A stretch of DNA of 64,000 nucleotides from Glandiceps talaboti (lineage: Eukaryota > Hemichordata > Enteropneusta > Spengelidae): the NCBI RefSeq assembly GCF_964340395.1, contig NC_135551.1:19145003-19209002 (forward strand). The letters run 5' to 3'. The position numbers and the translations under genes are program-made. The notes beneath the pieces were generated by a model. That model saw only the letters and a program-made list of their open reading frames with translations. It was not told the DNA's origin and made no database searches. Positions 48,701 through 60,147 of the stretch are shown here, piece by piece (the stretch's first letter is position 1; each line of letters begins with the position of its first letter).

Positions 48701-50976
48701 TTAGGATGTCCAAACACGTGAAATTACCCACAGCCAGTCAGATACCATATAACCACGGGATATTTGACTTCACAATCACACGAACACTCCGGTCCTGTTG
48801 TAAATTTGCCCCAGGCATTCAACGTCTCATCAGTGCACACATGATTAAACTCTGTATATTTTAAAGTTATTTTCATGCAAAAACAACGCTGAAACAGTGT
48901 TAAAACGTGTATCGTAAACGATGTGCAGTATGAAAAAAAACCTGTAATTTCCAGTTTGGAAAGTTTATTCATAAATTGAAAATTCTTTATCTGTAGTAAT
49001 AATAATAATAATTAGGATGCTCATAGCGTACCATTACCGTAAATAACGCCAACAAGACAGAACTTCAACCATGCTGACGCAGTAAACCACCAACGTGTAG
49101 GTGAAACATTCCTAGTCAGAAGTTAGACTCATTTTCTTTCACATAACAATATCAACTATTATTACGAAATAGCGATGAACGTTAAGTATAGAAGTAATAA
49201 ATAGCTCGTTACACGACCAAGGGTCCTGATTACTTACGAGCAATGTTTCGTCTGTTCATGTCGACTAGTATTGAACTGTCTATTCCAGACAAAAAAATGT
49301 TTTCTGATTCGTACGGCGAAATAAAAAAATGTGTTTCCGATATCCCGACCGACCCTTGTTCAAACCGCCGACTCTGACATTTTTTAAACATTTAAAACAA
49401 AAAGATAAGTAATTATTTGTCTTCTTGACCTTCATGCACGTCCGCTTCTTTTCCCAGTGATGCTTATACATATTTCATCAAAATATCAGAGAAAGGGGCA
49501 TTTTGACAGATATTTCGTTTCGTTTTTGGTCGAGGCAATATGTTCTCGAAATAAAAAACGAAAAAGATAAAATAAGATAAAATCCCGACCTACGTACCCT
49601 ATTCTGTGAGACAGTGTTATCAGAAAGACAATAATTTTTTCCCGCCTAGCAGGGTATTCTAACGCGATATTTGTAGATGTGTGGGAAATCACGAGGTTTT
49701 TCCTTGAACTGGAGTAAAGGCATTCAAAGAAGTTTCTGTCGAGAAAATGTGAGTTCCCTATAACCAAGCACCACTACAGTTGTAGAGGAATTTAGTTTGA
49801 CCTGAAATCCCTGTACACTCAAATAACTTGGCTAAGTATTTTGAGACGGTTTTCAATGTCAAAACATTGAGCGTACTATAACAACGTGTTGCGACATACA
49901 TGACTGACAGTTTGAATATCATGTATACATTTGTACATAAACCTGTTTGAGTTTTAAAGGAAAGATGACAGTGGAAAATAAAGTTTGCAATTTCAGATAA
50001 ACCTGAATTGGTCTTCTCTGTAAGCCTGGCTACCAAAAATGTGAATAGGATACGATGTCGAATAATAATTTCCAAATCATCATTTCATAATTGAAATTTT
50101 CAAGTGGTAATAATCGGTAGATGAGGTGATAAAAATAGGAAACATTATGCGCAACATCTTTCTGACTCGAGTTAGATTGAGAATATTTTCAGCCTACCTT
50201 ACCGATGAGAATACCACCAACAGATCAGTTTACGATTATCAACAGTCGGTTGAACAGTCGAAGAGCTACTGACGGCGCAACCCGTGATTTTTGTCATTAT
50301 ATGGTGTTCATAGCTGTCAGTCAAACTACTCAAGTAACGTAATTGGATGAAACATTTCAACAATAAGTTTAATGATGATGTCATCTATTTATCGTAACCA
50401 CACGGTTGGTAACCGCGTTGTTGACAGCAAAACAGAAAAACAACGCCCGTGACGACAATTGTTTACTTCCAAAATTTCAAAATTTTACCCCTAAAAGATA
50501 ATTGAAGGGTGCTAAACCGAAAATCTGTCATTTTCAGCAACAATTTATAAATTAAAATTATTCATTTTTTTCTGCACAGGAAACTACATGATTCCATTCC
50601 CCAATATTTCTGATATTTTCTATGATCCCTCTCAGGCGAACCGACTGCGATCTATAAATTTGAGTCATCAAAACAATTCCTATTGATAAACTGATGAAAA
50701 CCGTGTAGAGTTCAGAAAATTCAACCAATGATACGTTTTGCTTATTACAAAACTGATCACAACCACCCATTTCTTTCTTTATATAAATGTCTCAGTTTTC
50801 TGGATAACCACATAGCAGGTCATGTAACTAACAATAACGTATTGCGGTGGACTCGTACGTGTGATGGTTGACCTTTTTTAACAAAGCAACTACATTTTCA
50901 TGCAGTCTAAGTAGATTTTTTCAACATTGTACCACAAACTGATCATCTTCGATCTGGTTGACAATGAATGCTATCA

Positions 50977-51039
<63 letters not shown>

Positions 51040-51345
51040 ATCATGCTGTAGGATGTCTAAACACGTGAAATTACCCCGACCACTCAGATAACCACATGCA
51101 CAGGACGTTTGACTTCACAATCACACCAACAGTCCTGTTTTGCCCAAGCATTCAAAGTGATTAACATGGTATATTTATTGTAAGTTATTTTCATGCTAAA
51201 ACAGTGTTAAAATGCGTTTAGCAAACGATATGCAATATGAAAAAAACTGTAAGTCCCTATTTTGGAAAGTTTATTCATAGATTAAAAATTCTTTATCTGT
51301 AGTAATAATAATGACAATTACGATGTTCACAGCGTATCATTACCG
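45773..51345. repeat. Three tandem copies of a unit of about 2.03 kb
   Basis: Units start near 45773, 47784 and 49838 with ATTTTGA(G/A)ACG and share long blocks such as ACATTTGTACATGAATCTGT, CAGTCGGTTGAACAGTCGAA and AAATAGCGATGAACGTTAAG. The spacings are 2011 and 2054 bp. The third copy is broken at about 51345 by about 1.2 kb of other sequence and resumes at about 52535-52740. No unit carries a convincing reading frame; a few short frames recur only because the DNA does. Confidence 0.85.
50979..51038. repeat. (GT)n microsatellite
   Basis: A GT run that lies in tandem copy 3 at the place where copies 1 and 2 have only ATGTGTGTGCTATC, so it expanded in this copy. Confidence 0.95.
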
Positions 51346-52534
51346 TAAACACAGCTTAAAAGTAGAAGGACCGCCGAAGGACTGTGCGTATCATACACAT
51401 TGTGAGTTCCCCAGGAGTTTTGTTTTGTTTATATTTTGTAATGACTGGTCTGTGCCAAGCCTGTTTCTTAATATAAACAAAACAAAACTCCTGCCAACAA
51501 GAAGGCATTGTGTATGTGTACACACACGTCACCATGGGAACCATGCAAGCAGACTCACATTCTTGCTGTCGTCAATTTGGATAAATCAAAGTATACACAG
51601 GAAAAGAGATCATACCACATCGACTCATCAATGAATATGCATGCATTCATGCTCTGAATTGTATTGGAGCAGACAATTTCAAACTTGTAAGTTGTTGTGA
51701 GCGCCCAATGAGTTTTGAATCATGACGAAGCGAAATTTGTTTGACCAAGCTGTGGGAAATGACTTACAGCAACTGTTGATAGAAGAACTATGGGCTGTGT
51801 CATTTTAAAACCGACGCACAAGAAACGTAATTCCTTCATTTAGTTTAATCCCCCCCCCCAAAAAAAACGAAATTTCGTAATGCGAAATGGGAAAATGAAC
51901 GACCTGTCCTATGTAGCTACTTCATGTACCATGACATCGGTAAACCCAACAAATTCAAATGCTACAACGATGTTCGGCCAACTGTTTCTCTTAGCCTTTC
52001 TCATAGCTGTGCTGAAACTACCTACTAGCAGCAAGTTTCTCTATTGATCACATTGTAATATCTTTCACTCACTGGTGTTTATTTAGTGTACACTTAACCA
52101 GTGGAGTTTTAAGGAGAGTCTTCAGGGTAGCTACACCATGGGATATCTAATCTGGTATAGTAAACAAAGTTGCAATATTGTATTGTGTTCTAGTTGCTAA
52201 TTTAACATCAACTGTTGGAGTTGTTTGTTTATAGTCTGAGTGAAATGAGAGTATATGTGTGCCATATTATCTGTGCAGTGACTAACCAGTCTTGGTCTTA
52301 TCAACAGTTTGTTTTACAATTAAACACCAGGAAGTGAAAGAGTACACTGTATAGAGAAACTTGCTACTAGTAGGTAGTTGTAGCACAGTTTGAGACAGGC
52401 TAAGAGATACAGTTGGTCGAACGTTGTTGTATAAAGACTATTCAAATTGTATGCACATGTTACTGTCTCTTGAAAACATACTTTCAACGGGCTTGAAATT
52501 GTATTTACCAGTTCTCTTTCTCGCCAAAACGATG
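51346..52534. mobile_element. Insertion in tandem copy 3, with two foldback structures
   Basis: About 1.2 kb that is absent from tandem copies 1 and 2. It contains a perfect hairpin (arms 51412-51435 and 51470-51493, 24 of 24 paired, 34 nt loop) and a larger inverted repeat (arms about 51960-52085 and 52315-52455) that shares CAAGTTTCTCTAT and ACTACCTACTAG. It is probably made of nested non-autonomous TIR elements. No coding frame was recognised. Confidence 0.6.
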
Positions 52535-52740
52535 GAACTCTAACCAGATGGACGCAGTAAACCACCAATGTATTGGTGAAATATTCCTAGTCGGAAGTTA
52601 GACTTATTTTATTCTTATAACAATATACTATCATTATGAAATAGCGATGAACGTTAAGGACAGAAGTAACAAATAGCTCGTTACAAGGGTCCTGGTAACT
52701 TACGAGTAACGTTTAGTCTGTTCATGTTTGCTGGCTGTAC
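52535..52740. repeat. Remainder of tandem copy 3
   Basis: Matches 47030-47225 and 49075-49262 (ACGCAGTAAACCACCAA; AATAGCTCGTTACA; ACTTACGAGTAACGTTT), which shows that the preceding 1.2 kb is an insertion. Confidence 0.75.
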
Positions 52741-53636
52741 CGTTAGACCGTTCCAATAAATCTATTTTTTAATAGGAAGATTAGAGACCAACTTGATCAT
52801 GTTTTCTAAATTTTGGTTAGTATAGATTTCATACAAAATATACTTACAAATGAAGTTAATAAAATCATTGTGCTGAGATTTATTTTGATTATTGATAACA
52901 TAAAAATACAGATTATGTTAATTGTGTTTGTTTTTGTTTTTATTTCCATTAATCACAAGTTTTGTTGTATTAAAAATGAAAATTCCCTAAAAGCTTGAAG
53001 CTTTTCAAAGTATCAAATATAGTCATCAGTGTAAGAAAGAAAACACGTAGTGATAAGTTTTTTTTTCCAAAGTGTCTACGTGTGTCGGCTGACTATCTCA
53101 CCGTGGGAATGCAGTCACTGCTTTTGTTCAGTTAACCTGAACTGAAGAAAAACCGAAGAGGTCTGCAAGGGAGCAAAGTTTAATGCGTTTACATTCGTTT
53201 GTTGACTTATGACACAATGAGTACACGGAGTTAAATACGTAACGCCAATTGCATAAAAAGTGGGAAAATGACATTCAACAAAAGCGTTTGAATAATACAA
53301 AATAGTTGTGGAGTTCGAAGCTGTAACACAATATGTTATTTACCTCCTCACCATTGTCCAATTTAGGGGAGAGAGATAAAATTACACACCAGTCATACGA
53401 GATAATTGTTGCGCATATTTTCTTTTGGAAAAAACAACATAATGTGTGTGTTGTTGAATTTGGTCTTTTTTGCTTAGGCTGCACAAAAAGAACAGACCAT
53501 ACATGTACATATAATTAACCATATAAAATAATCAGACGACAGAACATTATTTTATATGCATTCGTGAGACAATGTGAACAAATTAAGATATGGAATACAC
53601 TAAACATGGCTTTTAATGACCATTGCAATTATAGTT
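52741..53636. other. Unannotated stretch
   Basis: About 0.9 kb of AT-rich sequence with no repeat, gene or RNA signal that I can support. Confidence 0.5.
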
Positions 53637-54020
53637 AGTCTAGTTCCTATACGGTATAGTTATGATTTACACCTCCACGCAGTATAGTCAAAGTCGTTAC
53701 TCTGGATGTCCTGAGATGCAAGAGATGCAATTCAAAATTCATCCACAGCCACCCATCCACACAGTCATTAATATCATGTCTTTGTTAATCAATCACAAAA
53801 TTCTAACCAATAACAAAGTCCCTCATAAAGTTAGTGTTTATTCGGACAGTTGTGTAATGTCCAAATATGGTATATTTGTCAGCTCAGGATTCTACTTAAA
53901 CACTGTTTACGTCACTATAACATTCGGGGTTCACTGATTGGATGAACAACTTTTTGTGCTAATTGAGGGACTTTGACCAGACGTGGTTTGGTTAGAAACC
54001 ATGTTGGCTTCCAGACTAAT
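53637..54020 (+). repeat. Two-copy repeat, copy 1
   Basis: Collinear with 54893-55400 (shared TAGTCTAGTTCCTATAC, CAATCACAAAATTCTAACCA and TTGAGGGACTTTGACCAGAC). It lacks the 135 bp element found in copy 2 and so shows the empty site. Confidence 0.85.
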
Positions 54021-54892
54021 TTATAGTTTAATTCACCATCTGACTAATGGGCCAATCGTTTCCCTAGGTCTTCGTTTATCATTGTAATTTTTTATCGTTT
54101 TAGCCACGATTTTAGTTAATTTTAAAGCGATATAGAAGCCAAAACTAAACAAAAGAACACATTCAAAGACGAAAAACTTCCCTTGAACTTCTTGGGTTCT
54201 TGATTTTGTTACAAGTACTTTAATCATTACAATTTTTCTTCCAAGAGTATAGTTGCATAAGTAGAGTACATGCATTTTGAGTAAACAAAAGGCGAAATTG
54301 ACAGCGAATGATTTTTACAAATTCATTAATTTCTGAATTCTACAACTTTAGTGGGAATGTAAATATTTTGGCAACGTCTACTCGTTTCCAGGCAACTTTC
54401 ATTGCATAATGCATCACATGCATAGTGACCTAATTTGAACCTTTGCCACAATTCAAAAAAGGTTCAAGCGAGCCTTTATTAGTTTCTTTTTGTTACCCAG
54501 TATTTTGAGATGCTTCCTTTGAGTCGCAGGTATAGAATTTTATCCTTGAGAGCACGTCGTCGTCGTGCTCGGCTCAGATCAGTTATATCATGGATGGATG
54601 AATGAATGGGTGGTATGGTGACTGCATTAATATGTAATATTTGACTAGTTCATTGTAAAAGTCACCTAATACTATCTACACGGAAATCGAAATACCTTAT
54701 ATACACTTTACTGGGCACACAAACGTGTTTTTTGACGAGCAAAACAACATTAGAAGTAATTGGATATGAGGTCCTTATAAATGCTGACTAGTCATCCCCA
54801 CTGAGTGACACAATAGCAGCACACACAGTCTGGTATATACTATTAGCAAGTGAAGTGTTGGTGAAACAAGCCACCCAACTTCATTCAATGTT
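54021..54892. other. Spacer between the two repeat copies
   Basis: About 0.87 kb. No gene was recognised. A CGTCGTCGT run lies near 54557 and a short GGAT/GAAT run near 54590-54610. Confidence 0.5.
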
Positions 54893-55400
54893 AGTCTATC
54901 TAGTTCCTATACAGTATCGTTACAATTTACACCTCCACTGGCACTCACAGTATAGTCAAAGTCGTTGCTCTAGAAGTCCAATCTGATTAAAATCTGATGC
55001 GGTGAAAGCGGCCACATGCACTTATTTCACAAAACAAACGACACAAAACGATGGAAATAGCGGTAAATAAAGACATGTACCTGCTTTCACCACATAAGTT
55101 TTTAATCAGATTGTCTAGAAGTCATGAGATGCACGAGATGTAATTTAATATTCACCCACAGCCACCCACACAGTCATTAACATGATGTCTTCATTATCAA
55201 TCACAAAATTCTAACCAATAACACAGTCCCTTATAAAGTTAGTGTTTATTGGGGTAGTTATGTAATGTCCCAATGAGGATGCTACTTTACGTCACTATAA
55301 CATTTGGGGTTCACTGATTGGATGAACAACTTTTTGTGCTAATTGAGGGACTTTGACCAGACGTGGTTTAGTTAGAGACCATGCTGGCATCCAGACTTAT
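54893..55400 (+). repeat. Two-copy repeat, copy 2
   Basis: Collinear with 53637-54020, interrupted by a small TIR element at 54979-55113. It also lacks about 40 bp present in copy 1 near 53860-53905. Confidence 0.85.
54979..55113. mobile_element. MITE of 135 bp with a 10 bp target duplication (MULE-like)
   Basis: The ends are inverted repeats of about 30 bp beginning CAATCTGATTAAAA, with GGTGAAAGC near the inner edge. The element is flanked on both sides by TCTAGAAGTC (54969-54978 and 55114-55123). The related copy at about 53700-53712 has a single uninterrupted CTCTGGATGTC. A duplication of 9-10 bp is typical of Mutator-like elements. Confidence 0.8.
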
Positions 55401-56167
55401 TCAATGTCTACATTGTAAAAGCAATGTTACAAATATAGTAAATTATGGCAAGCCGAGTATGCCAAAAAGAACATTATATTATACAAGTATATTGATGATG
55501 CAAATCGAGAGATTTGATTGGTCAAGGCAACAAACTAACACGTCTACAATAGTGATAATGCACAGAGAGCTTGACTCTACGCGGCCCTGAATGAGAATAG
55601 TATACTCATTTTATTTTTTGATCTCTGTCGTCTCCATCCATCACGGCCGCCGAATCCTACCGTCGATAGCCTGCACAACAATACGCCTTCCTTGCCGAAC
55701 GCTATTTTTCCCTTGCTGAGGGAAATGAATAACATATCCAATGTCCGATGTTTCTTCAAAACCACCACCGTAGAGCTGCTCAACATAATCCAAAAGCGTC
55801 GTTCTTGGCCCTATCTAAAATGCAAACACGGTAAGGCAGACCATGTACCTAAATCCATCAAAAAACGATTCAAAGTTCAGCCCATTCACAAAATTTAATA
55901 AACTTACCACTGTGCAAACTAAGCAAAACTTCAGATATAAGCTGCACAGTATTAATCTATTCATAGTTTAATAAATTTAGTTACGTTGTCCTTGACTTTA
56001 TATCGTGAGATCGGCCCGTAGTGGATGGAATCACAATTGAAATTCAACAGATATTCAGGTTCTGGGGCCGATGTATACCTACTCTTCATTGCCATGAAAA
56101 AGTGTAGTCTGTTTTACCGTTTTTGAAAAGTTTCTTTGCAAATTTCAATATACTAGTATAATATAAT
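55401..56167. other. Unannotated stretch with one unexplained frame
   Basis: A plus-strand frame at 55692-55898 (68 codons; basic C-terminus with KSIKKRFKVQPIHKI) has somewhat richer GC than its surroundings. I do not recognise it and there is no supporting splice or domain evidence. Nothing else is seen. Confidence 0.3.
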
Positions 56168-56311
56168 AGCAATAAACGACCCCCTGGGTATGGTATAGCC
56201 TTTGGTTTCAAAGTAGACTCCATAGACACATTCGCTGACGCCCATGCGTATATGTCATCAGCTGGTCAAAACCTCGGGGTATACCATACCTAGGAGGTGG
56301 TTTATTGCTTA
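56168..56311. mobile_element. Small TIR element (MITE)
   Basis: The ends AGCAATAAACGACCCCCTGG and, inverted, AAGCAATAAACCACCTCCTA continue into paired GGTATGGTATA. It is about 144 bp long with arms of about 35 bp and no reading frame. Confidence 0.7.
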
Positions 56312-56589
56312 ATTTTGAATTTTCCATTTTATTTTCTGAATTTTTTATGTCAGTTGTACGATTTTATTTTATATGTCCATTTCTTCGTGTTAGTTGTAGG
56401 ATTTTTAATATTTCTGTCTTTTTAAATATATTTCTTCATTTTTAAAAACTATTTTTGTCTTACAAACACATTTCAACTCTTTTCATTTCATTTCATTTTT
56501 AATTCTGATTTTTAAAAAAAAAATTTCTTCCGGATTTCTTACAAATTTTCTTCCTGATTTTTTATATATTTTTTTTCCAGGTTTTTTAT

Positions 56590-57090
56590 TATTTTGCTTC
56601 CGGCTTTGGACCACTCGATTTCTATCGTAGGGGTGTGGAGTAGCTCTGATATGACCCACTTCCGGTAGGACTAACACATTGTTGTACCCACCCGTGTTAA
56701 CATTTACATAAGAACACATACAATTGCACTCCTACTGGCAGATGATAGACATTTTTGTGTTCTAAGTGCTATTCGTCCAACCATTCAACTCAGTGCGATA
56801 AATGTTCAATCTACTATGTGTCTTATTCTGACCCAGTCATCAGAGGGTAAAAGGTCGAAGTCAGGGACTAGTGAATTTCTTTGACTGAGGGAGGAGGAAT
56901 TAGTGGAATTTGGATTCATTAATCGGGTCGTCAAATAGACCCGTATGTATTCGTATGTATTCAAATCAAATGTGCACGCGAGGGAGTACAATGACCGTTA
57001 GGCCTACCGGAAGTCGGTCATATTAGAGCTACACACCCCTGCTATGGAAATCGAGTGGTCGTAGACCGGGGAAAAATCGTCACAACATTT
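56590..57090. mobile_element. Foldback/TIR element, about 0.5 kb
   Basis: The arms at about 56596-56690 and 56995-57080 are imperfect reverse complements that share GACCACTCGATTTC, AGGGGTGTG, TAGCTCT and ACTTCCGGTAGG. The interior has no recognised coding sequence. Confidence 0.7.
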
Positions 57091-57999
57091 TTTTTTAGAG
57101 AAAGTGAAATAAAAAGAAATCTTGAACGAAAATAAGATAAGACAAAAATATACTTTAAAAAGTGAAAATATATATATGAAAATAAATATATATATATAAT
57201 AACATAATAAAACAATATAATATAGATGACAAAATAAAAGTTCTACTTGTCAGCATGATTCAGTCTGATTGATTTATTGACTGACCGTAAAGTTACTGAC
57301 GTAAATAAAAAATTTATATTTCTGTTCCACATGTATTTGACTTATTTGCATAATTTAATACTGCAATTACAAATACATTACATACAATCGGAATGGAAAT
57401 TGTGCATATTATTTTAGGAACTAATTAAATATGAAAACTGTGAAAATAGAAAGAAAACTTTCTATTTGTGTTCAATGTGTAGCCAATGTGTTTGCTGTTA
57501 ATATTCTGATAAAACTACCAGTACAAATACATAACACCAAAACTGTCACTTATGTCTTAAATGACTCTGACTGTTTGTGTAATCTTAGGGACCGAGCGAC
57601 ATGAAAAATTTGGTAATATTTGTTCAACATGTCACTTGTTTACATATTTGTCAACGTCTTGATGTTCTTGTATTTGTACAACAAATTACGAGAAATAACT
57701 TAGTTTATCAAGTACGTATGCATAGAACACAGAGTTGAATGACAACAGGACAGTACAATATACTTACTTGTAATGGTAAATTGGAAACGAATGCAATGTT
57801 TCGGTCCGTCTATCTACTACGCACCTTGATCACGCAATGTTTAAATTATTAAGCGTTAACGTTTCTCTCTGAATTGCATGAATTGGTGGAATAATATAAT
57901 ATGTCGGTGAATAAAGGGTAGTTGGTAACCATCAACAATAATATTCTCCACTGAATGACAACACACTTTAATAAAAGATTCACACATGGTGTACACAAT
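57091..57999. other. Unannotated AT-rich stretch
   Basis: About 0.9 kb, with short TA-rich runs near 57165-57230. No gene or repeat structure beyond that is supported. Confidence 0.5.
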
Positions 58000-58260
58000 T
58001 TACTGCATGTTTAAATACCCCAGATGCCTGAAATAACCATAGCAGTCACTAACAGAAATCTCAGCTGTTGCGTGCAAAATGGCATACGGCATGTTTTCTT
58101 CCGCCAGTTGTTTGTAAATTTGTTGCTTGAAGATGGTTTTGAGATGTTGAAATGTAAACTCGTCAGCGTTAAATTCGGGAGTATACGTTGGTGTGAAAAT
58201 GTTCAATACCCATGTTGTCCAAAATTCGGCTAATACACAAACACTGGCTTGCATAAATAT
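58000..58260 (-). mobile_element. Transposase remnant, IS630/Tc1-mariner-like C-terminal end
   Basis: The 84-codon minus-strand frame contains IFTPTYTPEFNADEFTFQHL, which resembles the YSPxxNPIE catalytic region of DDE_3-type transposases, and ends ISVSDCYGYFRHLGY, similar to the C-terminal DCIGYFRHxGY of eukaryotic IS630-like transposases. The upstream DDE residues are missing. It abuts the preserved intron start of the LRR pseudogene. The family is assigned from memory of the motifs. Confidence 0.55.
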
Positions 58261-58339
58261 TAAAAGTGTCTATGTATGCCTCTAATAAAGTAGTCGGTGT
58301 AGCCCTATAAATATAACTTAGTGATGTGTGTAAACCTAC

Positions 58340-59138
58340 CTTAGTCTCCATCTATAGTTAAACACCACGGATAGCATTCCACAAAGAATGAGAAAACAAA
58401 CAACAGATACCACAGTAACCATAATGAGTGGGAATTCACGTCATTGTAGGTCGATCGTCTGGTTTGAATAGTATTATAAAGGTTGTCCTGACGCACACTT
58501 GGTGTTGTTGATGTCGGCGATAATATGTGTGGTGTCAATCCATTCACGAAACCAAACCAAATCGACAGTCACAGTTCAAAGGATTATCATGTACATCGAG
58601 TTTTGTTAAGTGTTTCATGTATTGAAAACCAACAGACGGTTGGATTGTTAGTATTTTATTGCTTCCCAGATTGACTTCGTTCACGCTAATAGAACCGTTG
58701 ATCATATTATCCGGCAAATACTGCATATCGTTTCGTTGTAAGACCACCTTGACTAAAGAGTTCAAGTTCTTGAAAACAGTCGGTGCAATATGTTGAATTT
58801 ATTTATCATTCAAGAGCACGTACAAGTGTTTTTTTTAGTACATCTGAACAGATCTTCTCGTATCGTTTCAACGCTGGCTTTTTGCAAGTTTACTTTCCAG
58901 AGCTTCTTTCAAACGGCAGAACCCGTCGTTTCAAATCGTCTTATAGTGTGTAATGGCGCGATTGTAATCCAAATCCAACTCCGATCCTGCAGCTTTTCCA
59001 GTCCGTAAAAAGCACGCGGGTGAATTTCGTTGCCATCGAGTTTATTATGGCTCAGATCCAGACGTCTTAATTGCGCACGCACCGACGAGGAAAAGGCACT
59101 TTCTTTCAATTTTCCGATCCTATTGAACTCCAAACTAA
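58340..59138 (-). pseudogene. TLR unit 7, decayed LRR-transmembrane exon
   Basis: Homologous to the LRR exons of units 5 and 6. It keeps recognisable LRRs (RRLDLSHNKLDGNEIHPRAF; KVVLQRNDMQYLPDNMING; GSNKILTIQPSVGFQYM), part of the C-cap and transmembrane helix, and an AAG|GTAGGT donor. It has several small insertions and deletions that shift the frame. The signal peptide and N-cap are replaced at 59136-59138 by a repeat starting GGGAGCGATCATTC. No TIR exon is found downstream. It lies about 28 kb from the main array, so either the array was once longer or this copy was moved. Confidence 0.85.
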
Positions 59139-59350
59139 GGGAGCGATCATTCTTTACGGCCGGGGGCATGTAAGAGGGGGTTTACCTTAATTTGGGACTC
59201 AAAGAAGGTGGGGGGGGGGGTCATCATTTTTATGAAGTGAATAAAGGGGAGGGGTCACCTTGTTTTCAACAACTAAACAAAATCATGAGCCACGCTCCTG
59301 TACTTAAATGTTTATACAAGCCGAAATTCTGGGGTCAGGTGCACGAGTAC
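59136..59350. mobile_element. Likely transposon end that truncates the LRR pseudogene
   Basis: The junction reads TAA|GGGAGCGATCATTCTTTAC, which resembles the TTA|GGGAGTGTACATTTTTAA end of the element at 60148-62253. This suggests an insertion of a related family with a TWA target site. The other end was not identified. A poly-G run lies at 59210-59220. Confidence 0.4.
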
Positions 59351-60147
59351 TCATAATATCGACTGGAATTCTGCATTTCCATTACTGATATATCCCCACG
59401 TGATTTCCGGAGAAAGATCATGGCGGCTATCAATATTAGTTGTTACAATCCCAAGATAAACGGAGTCGGGTATCGAACTATACCTAACATGATGAACACT
59501 AATCGGCTGGTCATACCGCCACCTAGTGGTTAGCTGCAACTGTGGAATGTGTCATTCTGATGAGGATCATCAACCAAGACAGATTGAAAGCTCAATGCTA
59601 AAAACTTAGAATTGCTTGTGCGTTATAACCTTCATAGATTTTGATATGATTGACGGTTCAAAGTTTGAATATAATATACTATTCTAAGACGTGTTAGATT
59701 GATTGTTAGGTTAGATAGAATAAATTGACAACCAAGTAAATTTATAAGTTGAATGTTCGACGACGAAGTCAAAATTACAAATACGTAACTTCGTTACTTT
59801 CGCTGACGTGGTTGAATTACCTTATGGACAATTCATATCAGTAAGGTTGATTTTGACATCACTGATTGATAAAGCACGTTTATATACACCTTGATTATAA
59901 CAATGGTCTGAGTACCCGGCTGTTGGTGAGGGGTTGTTGTGCAGGCGGTGGTTGTGAGGCATCCGCCACCGCTGCTGCGGCTGCTCACGCCTGCTGCTCT
60001 GCTCTAATCCACGTGTTCATACTTCGCCTTCTTCCTCTTGACAGAAACACTTCCTACTGTAGCCCCAACTACCAGACCAGTATCCACAGCCCACGGGGTC
60101 ACGTCTTACAGGGCAGGTCGGACTATTCTTCTGATAATTTGAACTTA

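Noticed and set aside
55577-55898. Overlapping frames of about 68 codons on both strands
   Set aside because: No domain, no splice context and no homology that I recognise; noted only as unexplained.
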